In this document: one piece after another, positions 35,799 to 45,276 of the stretch | Position numbering within the stretch: position 1 is the stretch's first letter | How the letters are laid out: every line of letters begins with the position of its first letter | Assembly (NCBI GenBank): GCA_018267315.1 | Contig: JAFDYS010000006.1 | Location: 1-64,000, forward strand | Length of the DNA stretch: 64,000 bases | Direction of reading: 5' to 3' | Origin: Bacteroidota bacterium | GTDB taxonomy: Bacteria; Bacteroidota; Bacteroidia; Chitinophagales; UBA10324 | Made by a program: the position numbers and the translations under genes | Notes under the pieces: model-generated | Told to the model about the DNA's origin: nothing | The model's input: only the letters and a program-made list of their open reading frames with translations | The model's database searches: none

Positions 35799-36680
35799 TC
35801 AGTTCGCCGCCAGGAACGGATCCATCTCTGAGAACATAAATTCAGGATCATCCAGCATGAGGTAATGTCTTGCGTGGTCGGCCACCGCCAACCGGTAGTT
35901 CCTGAGTTTGGCATACTGTGCATTGAACAACGCCGCAATGCCGTCATGCGTTTGCACCGGTGAATATTGCAGGTAGGTGGCAAATACCAGCACGGGGCAT
36001 TTGATCTTCTCAATTTCATCGCGTAGATCAATCGTCTGCATTTCATAAGTTACCTCAGCCACGGTTGCCTTGTCTGAAGCAATACCCCATTGACTGGCTG
36101 CGACGGCCGTGGCTGAATCTGTAATAAGGTTTTTGAAATTTGAAATCTGCGCCTGCTGAAATTGTTCATCAGTTTGATTGAGCAGTTTCTGCCGTAACTG
36201 ATTTGCAAAAGGCGCTGATGATGCCGGCGTGGCGCTGGGATAAAAGGCCGCCGGTAAAAAAGGCAATGCATCCACAATGATCACCCGCGAAACCAAATCG
36301 GGTTCTGTGGAAGTCAGCCACAGGGCCACAAAACCACCCAGTGCATGACCAACGATCACCGGCTTCTGCAAATGTTTTTCTTTAATGTAAAAGATCAGAT
36401 CATTCTTCACCTGATCCAGGAACCAGTCGCTTTGCTCCGGAGGTACGCCGGCAAAACCGGCCAGAGTAATTACATGGCATTCGTAACGATCCTGATATTG
36501 CACCACGGTTGACTTCCACACATCTCCCGAGCAAGCTATGCCCGGAATCAGGATCATGGGTATCCCCTTTCCAAAAACCTTCACCTCAAACGAACTGGCG
36601 GCACCTATGGAAGTCCAACCGGTGAGCAACATGACGATGGGGAGAAAGCAGCGGATGGAGGGGAAACGCCTAGCGACCAT
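35799..36680 (-). CDS. Exported alpha/beta hydrolase lacking the nucleophile Ser
   Basis: 293 residues with a signal peptide (MVARRFPSIRCFLPIVMLL...). The fold is clear: MILIPGIACSGDVW (oxyanion strand), VIVGHALGGFVALWL (nucleophile elbow) and DHARHYLMLDDPEFM (His loop, His 272). The elbow has Ala 113 (codon GCA) where Ser is expected, and the usual acidic residue after strand 7 (VLVFATYLQYSPVQ) is missing at its normal place. RutD also has GHALG in its elbow. It may be inactive, non-hydrolytic, or a binding protein. The promoter at 36685-36692 lies 4 bases before ATG 36680. Confidence 0.78.
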   Translation of the reverse strand: MVARRFPSIRCFLPIVMLLTGWTSIGAASSFEVKVFGKGIPMILIPGIACSGDVWKSTVVQYQDRYECHVITLAGFAGVPPEQSDWFLDQVKNDLIFYIKEKHLQKPVIVGHALGGFVALWLTSTEPDLVSRVIIVDALPFLPAAFYPSATPASSAPFANQLRQKLLNQTDEQFQQAQISNFKNLITDSATAVAASQWGIASDKATVAEVTYEMQTIDLRDEIEKIKCPVLVFATYLQYSPVQTHDGIAALFNAQYAKLRNYRLAVADHARHYLMLDDPEFMFSEMDPFLAAN

Positions 36681-36684
36681 TAAG

Positions 36685-36692
36685 CAAATGTA
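36685..36692 (-). promoter_or_regulatory. -7 promoter element (TACATTTG) at the start codon
   Basis: Exact TAnnTTTG match 4 bases before ATG 36680; a leaderless transcript is likely. It supports this start over 36710. Confidence 0.5.
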
Positions 36693-36787
36693 ATGGCTAT
36701 TCCATTTCATGATGTTTACATGAAGATTGCCTGTGATGGAATTTTCTTCAACTCAATTTGTTTACTTTGAACACATTCTGAAAATTC

Positions 36788-38548
36788 ATGAAGGTACTTC
36801 TCTCCTACCTGAAACGCTACTGGAAACTGTTGGTGCTTACCTTGCTGCTGGCCTCAATCAACCAGGGATTCTCCATGCTGGATCCCCTGATCATGGGCAA
36901 GATGGTAAACTATGTTACACTGGAAAAGAATCCGGAGGCAGCAAAATTTTTCAAAGTCATTTCGCTTTTCCTGCTGAGTCTTATCGGGGTGGCTATGGTG
37001 TCACGCATCGCAAAAAATTTCCAGGATTATTTCCTCAATGTCATCATTCAGAAAACGGGCGCGGATATTTACACCGATGGCATTCGCCATTCGCTCGAGT
37101 TGCCCTATGAAGTTTTCGAAGATCAGCGCAGCGGTGAAACACTCGGCAAACTGCAAAAAGTGCGTGATGACATGCAGAAACTTTTAACCCCCCTGGTCAA
37201 TGTGCTCTTTACTTCCGTAGTTGGTATCATTTGGGTTACCGCTTACAGCATCACGGTTTACTGGGTGATCGCACCCATTTACTTTTCTGCCATTCCCATC
37301 ATCGGCATCATCAGCTCGGTACTGAGCCGAAAGATCAAGAAGATGCAAAAGCTGATTGTGATGGAAACGACAGGACTGGCCGGGGCAACCACCGAATCGT
37401 TGCGCAACATCGAATTGGTGAAGAGTCTGGGATTGGCCCAACAGGAAATCGATCACCTGAACAACACCACCATAAAAATTCTGGGACTGGAATTAAAAAA
37501 AGTCCGGTATATCCGCAGTCTGAGTTTCATACAGGGAACCTGCGTGAATTTCCTGCGCGTATCCATCATCGGACTCATGATGTATCTCATTTTCACGCAG
37601 AAGATTAACGTGGGTGAATTTCTCACCTTGTTATTCTACTCGTTCTTCATATTTGGTCCGTTGCAGGAGCTGGGGAACATCATCAATGTATATCGCGAGG
37701 CGGAAGTTTCGCTTGCCAACTTCAATCAAATCATGGAAACACCGGTGGAACGGCGTCCGGAGAGACCCAGCACCATTGGTGAAATTTGCGAAGTGAAATT
37801 CGACCTTGTTTCTTTCAGGCACCGCAGTTCCAAAACGTTTGCTGTAAAGGAGATTTCATTTCAGGTGCAATGCGGTGAAACCGTGGCCTTCGTAGGTCCA
37901 AGCGGTTCGGGCAAAACCACGCTGGTGAAACTTCTGGTGGGATTGTATCAGCCATTATCCGGAAAGATCACCTATAATGCCATTGATTCTAATGATATTG
38001 ATCTGAATGAATTGCGCGAACAGATCGGCTTCGTTACACAGGATGCGCAATTGTTCAGCGGAACCATTCGTGAAAACATGCTTTTTGTGAATCCCCTTGC
38101 CACCGACGATGAAATACTGGATGCATTACAGAAAGCATCCTGTCAAAATCTGCTGTCGCGCGCTGATAAAGGAATCCATACCATGATCGGCGAAGGAGGT
38201 GTAAAGGTTTCCGGTGGTGAAAAACAACGATTATCCATTGCCCGTGCTTTGCTGCGCAAACCCAACCTGATGGTTTTTGACGAAGCCACTTCCGCGCTTG
38301 ATTCCCTTACAGAAGAGGAGATTTCAGAAACGATCCGTAGTGTTTCCACTCACACCAACCGAACCACCATCATGATCGCTCACCGCCTTTCCACCATTAT
38401 GCATGCTGACCGGATTTATGTGTTGGAGAAAGGACGAATAGTGGAACAGGGCAAGCATGAAGACCTGCTGGCCGATAAAGGACTTTACTATGCCATGTGG
38501 CGGCAGCAAATTGGTGAGCGCAAAGAAGTGGAATATACTTATGAATAA
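36788..38548 (+). CDS. ABC exporter, fused permease and ATPase (MsbA-like)
   Basis: 586 residues: six membrane helices (about 1-310), then the nucleotide-binding domain with Walker A VGPSGSGKTTLVKLL, signature VSGGEKQRLSIARA, Walker B LMVFDEATSALD and the H-loop IMIAHRLST. It works as a dimer and exports lipid, peptide or drug; the substrate cannot be read from sequence. A -7-like TTTACTTTG lies about 20 bases before the ATG, one base shorter than the consensus spacing. Confidence 0.9.
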   Translation: MKVLLSYLKRYWKLLVLTLLLASINQGFSMLDPLIMGKMVNYVTLEKNPEAAKFFKVISLFLLSLIGVAMVSRIAKNFQDYFLNVIIQKTGADIYTDGIRHSLELPYEVFEDQRSGETLGKLQKVRDDMQKLLTPLVNVLFTSVVGIIWVTAYSITVYWVIAPIYFSAIPIIGIISSVLSRKIKKMQKLIVMETTGLAGATTESLRNIELVKSLGLAQQEIDHLNNTTIKILGLELKKVRYIRSLSFIQGTCVNFLRVSIIGLMMYLIFTQKINVGEFLTLLFYSFFIFGPLQELGNIINVYREAEVSLANFNQIMETPVERRPERPSTIGEICEVKFDLVSFRHRSSKTFAVKEISFQVQCGETVAFVGPSGSGKTTLVKLLVGLYQPLSGKITYNAIDSNDIDLNELREQIGFVTQDAQLFSGTIRENMLFVNPLATDDEILDALQKASCQNLLSRADKGIHTMIGEGGVKVSGGEKQRLSIARALLRKPNLMVFDEATSALDSLTEEEISETIRSVSTHTNRTTIMIAHRLSTIMHADRIYVLEKGRIVEQGKHEDLLADKGLYYAMWRQQIGERKEVEYTYE

Positions 38549-38581
38549 AAAAAGTCCGTCTTTCATCTGAGAAACGGACTT
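38546..38581 (-). terminator. Terminator of the 38607-39173 gene
   Basis: Arms AAGTCCGT (38552-38559) and ACGGACTT (38574-38581); on the minus strand the stem is followed by a run of T (38547-38553 region). Confidence 0.75.
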
Positions 38582-38606
38582 ATCCGGTATTGGCCTAAAC
38601 GAAAGT

Positions 38607-39173
38607 TTATTTGGGCTCGCCTTCTTTCTTATTGCGTTTTTCACCCTTCATTTCTTCCTGGGCTTTTTGCTTTTGCATTTCCTTCTGATCGCCTTGCTTC
38701 ACATTACCCTGTTCATCGTGCTTTACATCACCTCCTTTGCCATTACCTCCACCTTTACCTCCTTTGCCGTATTTCTGCATGGCAGCATCATGCATTTGCT
38801 TTATGTCATTCATCTGGGTCTTAATGCTGCTTCTTGCCTGTTCTTTTTCCTGCTCCGACATCTTTGATGAATTCGCTTCATACCGGCTCATGTCGGCTTT
38901 TACTGCATCCATTTTTGAAAGGATGTTTGCGATGTCAGCTTTCATTTGAGGATCGGTGGCAGAAGCTTCCTTCTTTTTGAGCTGGGCATAGCGCTCATCA
39001 AACTTGGCCATTTTTGCCTGGTAATCGCTCTTGAATTCTGCATCGTTTTTTGCACCGCCTGAGCGTTCAGCAGGTGCTTTGGGTTCATCCTGGGCAAATG
39101 AAACCGATGCGCCGGATGTTAAAACGAGAGCAATGAATAATACTGTGATTGACTTCAGGTTTAATGATTTCAT
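38607..39173 (-). CDS. Secreted coiled-coil protein with Gly/Lys-rich C-terminus
   Basis: 188 residues. Signal peptide ends at SFAQ (about residue 28). The middle (about 50-130) is a charged coiled coil (YQAKMAKFDERYAQLKKKEA). The last third has KYGKGGKGGGNGKGG and repeats of KQGDQKEMQKQKAQEEMKGE. Low-complexity and highly charged, it may coat or scaffold the envelope; family unknown. The start ATG 39173 gives the signal peptide; the frame extends to 39194. Confidence 0.6.
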   Translation of the reverse strand: MKSLNLKSITVLFIALVLTSGASVSFAQDEPKAPAERSGGAKNDAEFKSDYQAKMAKFDERYAQLKKKEASATDPQMKADIANILSKMDAVKADMSRYEANSSKMSEQEKEQARSSIKTQMNDIKQMHDAAMQKYGKGGKGGGNGKGGDVKHDEQGNVKQGDQKEMQKQKAQEEMKGEKRNKKEGEPK

Positions 39174-39191
39174 TGTTATTTGGTTTTGATG

Positions 39192-39199
39192 CAAAATTA
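39192..39199 (-). promoter_or_regulatory. -7 promoter element (TAATTTTG)
   Basis: Exact TAnnTTTG match 18 bases before ATG 39173. It overlaps the upstream start at 39194. Confidence 0.5.
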
Positions 39200-39287
39200 G
39201 TCATAAACCATACCAAGAATATTACAGCAGAATATCCTGGTGATACCTGCCGAATAATAAGAAATGGATATGGTTGAAAACTGAAAC

Positions 39288-39317
39288 TTGACTGTAAACC
39301 CGCCGTTTATATTTTTG
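39288..39317 (+). promoter_or_regulatory. Promoter of the PspC gene (TTG-N19-TATTTTTG)
   Basis: TTG at 39288-39290 and TATTTTTG at 39310-39317 with 19 bases between, the best -33/-7 pair in the window. The ATG follows 5 bases later, so the mRNA would be leaderless. Confidence 0.65.
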
Positions 39318-39322
39318 CATGT

Positions 39323-39538
39323 ATGAACCGGTTTAAGTATTTCGTGGAAGGAAGAATTTTCGGAGTCTGCTCCTACCTGGGAGAAAAACTCGGCATATCC
39401 CCCGGTATTATCCGCATTTATTTTATCTACACTTCATTTATTGCCATCACCTCTCCGATTATCATTTATCTGGTGCTCGCTTTCTGGATCAACCTGAAGA
39501 AGTATCTCAAGTGGAAGAAAAATCCTGTGTGGGAATAA
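39323..39538 (+). CDS. PspC-family small membrane protein
   Basis: 71 residues: GRIFGVCSYLGEKLGISPGIIRIYFIYTSF is the PspC signature, followed by one membrane helix (AITSPIIIYLVLAFWI). PspC proteins sense or respond to envelope stress. No pspA or pspF is adjacent. It has its own leaderless-type promoter. Confidence 0.88.
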   Translation: MNRFKYFVEGRIFGVCSYLGEKLGISPGIIRIYFIYTSFIAITSPIIIYLVLAFWINLKKYLKWKKNPVWE

Positions 39539-39557
39539 TCGCACCGGACTTGCCGCA

Positions 39558-40007
39558 TTAGCGATTTGGTTGAAGCGCCAACCATTCTTCCTTCGTCATT
39601 TCAAATTTCACTTCTCCGTTATCTCTCATCCCTTTCCGTCGCCATCCTGAATATGTGTAGAATTTTTCGGCTCTGGTATCCGGCGCCGTGCCGAGCCAAA
39701 CCGGTTCACCGTAATTTTGAAAATACCACGTGAGCATAAGGAATTGAAGTTGTTTTCCGATTCCTTTCCGCTCATAATCGGGATGAACGAACAACGCCCA
39801 AATATTTTTACGCAGTACATCCACGATGGAGAAACCAACTACCCGTCCGTCTGCTTCACAAACCCAACCTTTGCCTTCCACTGAAAGAAATCTTCTGCAA
39901 TCATCATCAGTTACCAAAGCCGGATTACTCAGCCGGTTTTCATGAACACTGTTTCTTACACGTTGTATCTGCGTGATGTCGCTGGTGAGCGCTTCACGGA
40001 AAATCAT
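39558..40007 (-). CDS. GNAT-family N-acetyltransferase
   Basis: 149 residues from ATG 40007 (MIFREALTSDITQIQRVR). The acetyl-CoA loop is VHPDYERKGIGKQLQ (Q/R-x-x-G-x-G/A pattern RKGIGK), and FYTYSGWRRKGM is the C-terminal motif. The substrate is unknown. It lies 47 bases after gltS on the same strand and may be co-transcribed. Confidence 0.85.
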   Translation of the reverse strand: MIFREALTSDITQIQRVRNSVHENRLSNPALVTDDDCRRFLSVEGKGWVCEADGRVVGFSIVDVLRKNIWALFVHPDYERKGIGKQLQFLMLTWYFQNYGEPVWLGTAPDTRAEKFYTYSGWRRKGMRDNGEVKFEMTKEEWLALQPNR

Positions 40008-40054
40008 TTTGCCAGGAATCATCAGGATCTTTTTGATACAGCAATGCGTCGGGA

Positions 40055-41266
40055 TTACTTCAGCCAGTTAATGAAAAAAGTGATGATAATGGCATTGGTG
40101 AAGTCAATGAAGAAGGCGCCCACCATCGGCACCACCAGAAAAGCGCGCGGAGCGGCACCGTATTTACTCACGATGGTCCGCATGTTGGCCACTGCATTGG
40201 CCGTGGTACCGAGTACAAAACCGATGAACCCGCTTGCGATCACTGCTGATTCATAGTCCCTGCCCATTACACGAAAGGACACCATCATGGCGAACAACAG
40301 CACCAGAATGACCTGCACCGATAGCACTGCGGCCAAGGGTGCAGCGAGATGAAGCAGTTCCCACAACTTAAGGTCCATGAGGGCGACCACGAGAAAAATA
40401 TTGAGCGCCACGCCACCGGCAAAGTCCAGTGTTTTCTGATCCATTCTGAACCAACCTTTTTGATCATCAATATTGCGCAACACCGCACCAATGATCATTG
40501 CGCCGATGTATGCTGGCAGCGTCAACCCCGCCATCTGAAAATAGTAACTGAGAATGCTGCCCATGCCCATGGCAATGGCGGCGATGATGATCGTCATGAC
40601 AAAAGCAGAATCTTCCTTTTCAATTTCAATGGAAATTTTAGGTGCTTCCTCTGACAGCTCCTGCCGCAGTTCTTTCGCAGTGGACTCTTTCTTTGGCCTG
40701 AGACTAAAACGCTGAATGAGATACGTGCCGGCCGGTCCTCCCAATATACCTCCGCAGACAATGCCGAAAGTAGCTGCCGTGATAGCAATGGTTGATGCAC
40801 CGCTCAATCCTGATTCTTCAAACAGCGGAGCGAAAGCCATTCCCGTTGCCGGCCCTCCCACCAGCGTGACAGAACCGGCCATCACGCCAAAAAGGGGATT
40901 CACATCAAACAATGCGGAAACTCCCATCCCCACAAAATTCTGCACGAAGCAAAACAGCGTAGCCATCACGAAGAACATGATCACCTGCATGCCCCCTTTC
41001 TTCAACAAGGGAATTCTTGCACTCGTACCGATACTGGTAAAAAAGAGCACCATACACAGTGATTGCATGGAAATGTCGAACTTCAGGTTGAGAAACCGAT
41101 CATGAAGAATGAGATTAATGAAGGCGAAGAGCAGACCGCCAATCACCGCCGCGGGAATATTGAGCCGGTCAAGGAATGCTACGCGCTTCCGCAGCCACAT
41201 GCCTATGAAGAACATGATGCTGGCGATAGCAAGTGTTTGGATCAGATCCAGTTCGAGGGAAATCAC
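40055..41266 (-). CDS. gltS: Sodium/glutamate symporter GltS
   Basis: 403 residues from a GTG start, with about eleven membrane helices. The GltS signatures GVMAGSVTLVGGPATGMAFAP (first reentrant loop) and GLTLPAYIGAMIIGAVLRN (second) are visible. It takes up glutamate with sodium. It follows the DUF1304 gene by 50 bases on the same strand. Confidence 0.9.
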   Translation of the reverse strand: MISLELDLIQTLAIASIMFFIGMWLRKRVAFLDRLNIPAAVIGGLLFAFINLILHDRFLNLKFDISMQSLCMVLFFTSIGTSARIPLLKKGGMQVIMFFVMATLFCFVQNFVGMGVSALFDVNPLFGVMAGSVTLVGGPATGMAFAPLFEESGLSGASTIAITAATFGIVCGGILGGPAGTYLIQRFSLRPKKESTAKELRQELSEEAPKISIEIEKEDSAFVMTIIIAAIAMGMGSILSYYFQMAGLTLPAYIGAMIIGAVLRNIDDQKGWFRMDQKTLDFAGGVALNIFLVVALMDLKLWELLHLAAPLAAVLSVQVILVLLFAMMVSFRVMGRDYESAVIASGFIGFVLGTTANAVANMRTIVSKYGAAPRAFLVVPMVGAFFIDFTNAIIITFFINWLK

Positions 41267-41316
41267 TTCAACTAAAGGAGGGCTTCTTCGTCATCCGGCG
41301 TGAAGATGAGAAATAT

Positions 41317-41682
41317 TCACCATGCCAGTAGCACCGCAATGAGTGCAATAATTGCCGGCAATGCCTGCACGAAGAAGATAGATCGCTGCACACTGTAAGC
41401 GCCATACAGTCCGGCTATAATTACACAGCTTAGAAAAAAGATGCTGACATGCTGCGCCCACAGTGCATCCTGAATGAGCAACGACCAGATTAAACCCGCG
41501 GCGAGAAAACCATTGTAAAGCCCCTGGTTGGCGGCCATGGGTTTTGTCGGTTCAAAAAGTTCTGCCGGAAAAGATTTGAATGTCTTTCGGGCCCGTGTTG
41601 TCCATGCAAACATTTCGAGCCAGAGAATGTAAAGATGTTCGGCGGCCACTATGGCAATTAAGATTTCGGCGATGAGCTTCAT
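41317..41682 (-). CDS. DUF1304 small membrane protein
   Basis: 121 residues with four membrane helices, beginning MKLIAEILIAIVAAEHLYILWLEMF and containing NQGLYNGFLAAGLIW, both typical of DUF1304. Function unknown. It probably heads the operon DUF1304-gltS-GNAT. Confidence 0.85.
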   Translation of the reverse strand: MKLIAEILIAIVAAEHLYILWLEMFAWTTRARKTFKSFPAELFEPTKPMAANQGLYNGFLAAGLIWSLLIQDALWAQHVSIFFLSCVIIAGLYGAYSVQRSIFFVQALPAIIALIAVLLAW

Positions 41683-41843
41683 GCATTTTGAAAATTGACA
41701 CAATGAAGATCGCTTTTCCTGAAAACATATCTAATCCTCACTATCAGTCATGGACATTTAACTGTGAGTTGTTCTTCCGGCGCAGTAAGAAGCGGTGCAT
41801 ATGATCATTGCATAACTGCGGGCAAATTGCTCTCTCCTTTTCC

Positions 41844-41851
41844 TACATTCG
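41844..41851 (+). promoter_or_regulatory. -7-like element of the TonB receptor gene (TACATTCG)
   Basis: TAnnTTCG variant 4 bases before ATG 41856, again implying a leaderless transcript. Confidence 0.4.
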
Positions 41852-41855
41852 TCCC

Positions 41856-44696
41856 ATGCGGCGCATCCTGCTTTTGCTGTTTATTATGCAGTGCTCATTC
41901 GTATTGTCAGCGCAGCAGCCATCTCTTTCAGGAAAAGTAACGGACAAGAGCGATAACAGTGAACTCATTGGCGTAACCATCGTGATTAAGGGCACGCGCT
42001 ACGGAACGGTGACCGATGAAAACGGATCTTACAAAATCGAACTGCCTGCAGGCACCTACCAGGTGGAAGTGAGTTACATCGGTTATGAAAAGTTATTGTT
42101 CACAGGAATCACCATCAAAGCCGGTGAGCAGAAAGTGCTGAACATGCAGATGAATTCTTCAGCGTTCACCATTGATCAGGAAGTGGTGGTGATCGGCGAG
42201 AAGCCGCTGATCGATGTGGAGGAATCAAAAAGCTCTTCGCAGATCAACCGCGACATTATTGAAGCGGTGCCGAACCGCAGCGTGCAGGGACTGCTCAACA
42301 CCCAAACCGGCGTGCAGCAAAATCCCGAAGGCATACACATCCGCGGGGGTCGCACCTATCAAACCGGTTTCTACATCGATGACGTCTCCGCATCCGACCC
42401 GCTCGCAGGAACCGGATTCGGCATTGACATCGGCACCAATGCCATTGACAATATTGATGTAACCACGAGCGCGCCCGGCGCGGAGTATGGTGATGCATCC
42501 GCCGGTATCGTGAACACCAAAACCCGCAGCGGCGGCGATAAATTTTCGCTCAGCGCCGTTGCGAAAAGAGACAATCTCGGATTCAATGATGACTGGAATT
42601 CGGTGTGGAATGCGGCTGTATACAGTTTGGGATTGGGCGGACCTGTGAGGTTTTCAAAAGAGAAACCTGCTAAGCTCAAGTACTTCACTTCCATCAATCT
42701 AAATTTTTCTGATCTCTATTTCAAAAATCCCGCAGAGCAGGTCACATCTTCAATTTATCCTTCCTCATCCTGGTCACCTTATGAGGACAACCGCTGGAGC
42801 GGCACGCTCAAGCTGAATTATGATTTCTCGCCCACGAAAAGAATTTCATTCACCTACCTGAAGTCACTTACCATCAACCAGGACTTCAACATGCTGCGCA
42901 TCACCGGTGCCGATGTGCCGTTCACCCCGGGTTACCAGTTTGCCTTTTCATTGCAGCCGGATAATGCGAACACCTACACGCACGACACCAATCTCGAAAC
43001 CGTGCAGTGGAATCACACTCCCAAGCCGAGCATCAACTACCGTGTTTCGCTATCGCGGCTCTTCGTTCACCTTCGCGCCGATGCGAATGGCAGACCGTGG
43101 TGGCCGGAAGAAGTGAATTCAGAATTCAATCCCGAGTCCATCGTGGAGTTTCCCACTTCTTATTTCAATCCGCAGGATTCCATTGTGTTTGTGAATCCCG
43201 CTCCGGGACTTTACAACAACGATGGCATAGCCACACTCTGGCACGATCACTACGTGGAAGAATACACCTTCAAAGGTTCTTCTACGATGTACTCGAAGAA
43301 CACGCTGAATCGTTTCGCTTATGGTTTTGAATACAAGCACGATGAGATGCAGTGGATTGACATCTACAGCCCGTGGATCGGCGCCCCTATTCAATTGCCC
43401 GATTCACAGTTTACACAATCATTCCGCCTCGGTGATGTGAGTGATGTTTGGAAAGTTTCTCCCGTGAAAGGCGCGCTCTACGTAACAGACAAATACCGCT
43501 TTCATGGATTGATTGCAGACGTGGGGTTACGATTAGAATATTGGCAACCGGGAAGATATGTTGATGATGCCGTGGACGATCCCGATGCATTGATCGCCGA
43601 TGAAATCAGGACGAGCTATCTCGATCACACAGTGAATTTATTCGGGAGAAGAACCAAACTGCGCCTGCTGCCGAAGCTCGCCGCTTCATTCCCGATCAAG
43701 GAAAACCAGGTGATGTATTTCAACTACAGTCACAGTACGGTGTATCCCCATCCTTCATACATCTATGCCGGACTCGATCCATATTACGCTGACCGCTCCA
43801 CGCTCGGCTTCATCGGCAATCCGGATCTGAATCCCGAAGTGGACATCAGTTATGAACTTGGACTGAAATCACAACTTGGTTTGAATGATGCGCTCGATGT
43901 AGCCGCGTACTGGAAAGATGAGTACGACTTCATCACTTCTTCAACCATACTCATTGAAGATGCCACGGGGAGAGAAGTGAGCCGCACCATCCGCATCAAC
44001 AGCGACTATGCCCGCGTGCGCGGCGTGGAAGTCACCTACATCAAGCGCGCAGGCAAGTGGTTTGAATCATCGCTGTCACTCTCGTACTCCGTGGCTACGG
44101 GGCAGAGTTCTTCTTCCTCTCAAAACCTGGAAGAAATTTTGGCGACCGGAAACACCACCACTACGAAAGAGACGCCGCTGGCCTGGGATTCACCAATTGA
44201 CTCGAAAGGGTATGTGCTTTTCAATGTAAACCGCGGGGATGGATTGTTCCATCAGCAATGGATCAACAAGTTCAATTTTTATGCGGAAGCGATTTTCAGA
44301 ACGGGAAGAAGGTACACGCCTTACGTGCTTGACGGGTACGAAGAATACAGCGGCCGTCCGATTTATGTGGTGGATGCTAATCCCGAAAACCGCTACAGTG
44401 AATTGAGTGACGCTTCATTCTGGATCAACCTGAATTTCCGCAAGTGGTTTGACATTCACAAAACACAACTTTCACTTTCTCTTGAAATCACGAACCTGCT
44501 CGACACAAAGAACACAGCGATTGTGAATCCGGTTACCGGCCGCGCATATGAGTACGGTGATGATGTTCCCACCGAGTGGCGTGATCCCCGTTACCTCGAT
44601 CCGCGTGACCCGCGCTCATCGAACATTCCGCCTGACAATCCGGCGAGATATTATGAAGGAAGACACTTCCTCCTTGGAATTTCATTCAAGCTGTGA
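41856..44696 (+). CDS. TonB-dependent receptor with carboxypeptidase-like N-terminal domain
   Basis: 946 residues: signal peptide ending VLSAQ (about residue 20), a CarboxypepD_reg-like domain (SGKVTDKSDNSELIGVTIVI...TYQVEVSYIGYE, about 24-105), the plug domain (VQGLLNTQTGVQQNPEGIHIRGG, about 130-240) and a 22-strand-type barrel ending in FLLGISFKL. It imports a large substrate with TonB energy. No SusD-like partner is adjacent, so it is not a polysaccharide locus; ferritin follows 64 bases downstream, which makes iron or a metal chelate possible but unproven. ATG 41856 gives the signal peptide; the frame extends to 41808. Confidence 0.92.
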   Translation: MRRILLLLFIMQCSFVLSAQQPSLSGKVTDKSDNSELIGVTIVIKGTRYGTVTDENGSYKIELPAGTYQVEVSYIGYEKLLFTGITIKAGEQKVLNMQMNSSAFTIDQEVVVIGEKPLIDVEESKSSSQINRDIIEAVPNRSVQGLLNTQTGVQQNPEGIHIRGGRTYQTGFYIDDVSASDPLAGTGFGIDIGTNAIDNIDVTTSAPGAEYGDASAGIVNTKTRSGGDKFSLSAVAKRDNLGFNDDWNSVWNAAVYSLGLGGPVRFSKEKPAKLKYFTSINLNFSDLYFKNPAEQVTSSIYPSSSWSPYEDNRWSGTLKLNYDFSPTKRISFTYLKSLTINQDFNMLRITGADVPFTPGYQFAFSLQPDNANTYTHDTNLETVQWNHTPKPSINYRVSLSRLFVHLRADANGRPWWPEEVNSEFNPESIVEFPTSYFNPQDSIVFVNPAPGLYNNDGIATLWHDHYVEEYTFKGSSTMYSKNTLNRFAYGFEYKHDEMQWIDIYSPWIGAPIQLPDSQFTQSFRLGDVSDVWKVSPVKGALYVTDKYRFHGLIADVGLRLEYWQPGRYVDDAVDDPDALIADEIRTSYLDHTVNLFGRRTKLRLLPKLAASFPIKENQVMYFNYSHSTVYPHPSYIYAGLDPYYADRSTLGFIGNPDLNPEVDISYELGLKSQLGLNDALDVAAYWKDEYDFITSSTILIEDATGREVSRTIRINSDYARVRGVEVTYIKRAGKWFESSLSLSYSVATGQSSSSSQNLEEILATGNTTTTKETPLAWDSPIDSKGYVLFNVNRGDGLFHQQWINKFNFYAEAIFRTGRRYTPYVLDGYEEYSGRPIYVVDANPENRYSELSDASFWINLNFRKWFDIHKTQLSLSLEITNLLDTKNTAIVNPVTGRAYEYGDDVPTEWRDPRYLDPRDPRSSNIPPDNPARYYEGRHFLLGISFKL

Positions 44697-44715
44697 CCTT
44701 TTTACAGTCAGTTCA

Positions 44716-44743
44716 TTGCCTTACCGGCTTCTTTGTATTTTTC
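44716..44743 (+). promoter_or_regulatory. Possible ferritin promoter (TTG-N17-TATTTTTC)
   Basis: TTG at 44716-44718 and TATTTTTC at 44736-44743; the last base deviates from TAnnTTTG. ATG 44761 is 17 bases downstream. Confidence 0.35.
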
Positions 44744-44760
44744 AAGAAACAAACTGAGTC

Positions 44761-45261
44761 ATGTTATCAAAGAAGATTGCTTCGGCCCTCAATGAACAAA
44801 TCGAAATGGAAGGATATGCCTCCAACTATTATCTCGCTGCCGCCTCCTGGTGCGATTCAAAAAGTTTGCAGGGCTGCGCTTCCTTTCTGTTACGCCATGC
44901 CGATGAAGAACGGATGCACATGATGAAGCTCTTCAGTTACATCAATGATGCCGGCGGTCATGCCGTGGTGCCCGCTTTTAAGCAGCCGCCGGAGAAATTC
45001 AAGTCGCTGCTTGAACTGTTTGAAGATATTTTCAAGCATGAGCTGAAGGTGACTGACGCCATCAATAACCTCGTGGAGCTTTGCCTGAAAGAAAAAGATT
45101 ACGCTACCAACCACTTCCTGCAGTGGTATGTGGAAGAACAGCATGAAGAAGAAAAGTTATTCAGAACCATCCTCGACAAAATCAAGCTGCTGGAAGGCGA
45201 GGGACCCCGCGGCATTTACTGGATTGACCGCGAACTCGCTTCCATGAAGCCCGCAAGCTGA
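44761..45261 (+). CDS. ftnA: Ferritin
   Basis: 166 residues in a four-helix bundle. The diiron ligands appear as Glu in EQIEMEGYASNYYLAA, Glu and His in HADEERMHMM, and the later Glu residues in WYVEEQHEEEKLF. It lacks the heme-binding Met of bacterioferritin. It oxidises and stores iron as a 24-mer in the cytoplasm. It follows the TonB receptor gene but has a possible promoter of its own. Confidence 0.92.
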   Translation: MLSKKIASALNEQIEMEGYASNYYLAAASWCDSKSLQGCASFLLRHADEERMHMMKLFSYINDAGGHAVVPAFKQPPEKFKSLLELFEDIFKHELKVTDAINNLVELCLKEKDYATNHFLQWYVEEQHEEEKLFRTILDKIKLLEGEGPRGIYWIDRELASMKPAS

Positions 45262-45276
45262 TCGGAAGTTACCCGG

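Noticed and set aside
41856-45261. Polysaccharide utilisation locus
   Set aside because: The TonB receptor has no SusD-like partner and no glycoside hydrolases nearby.
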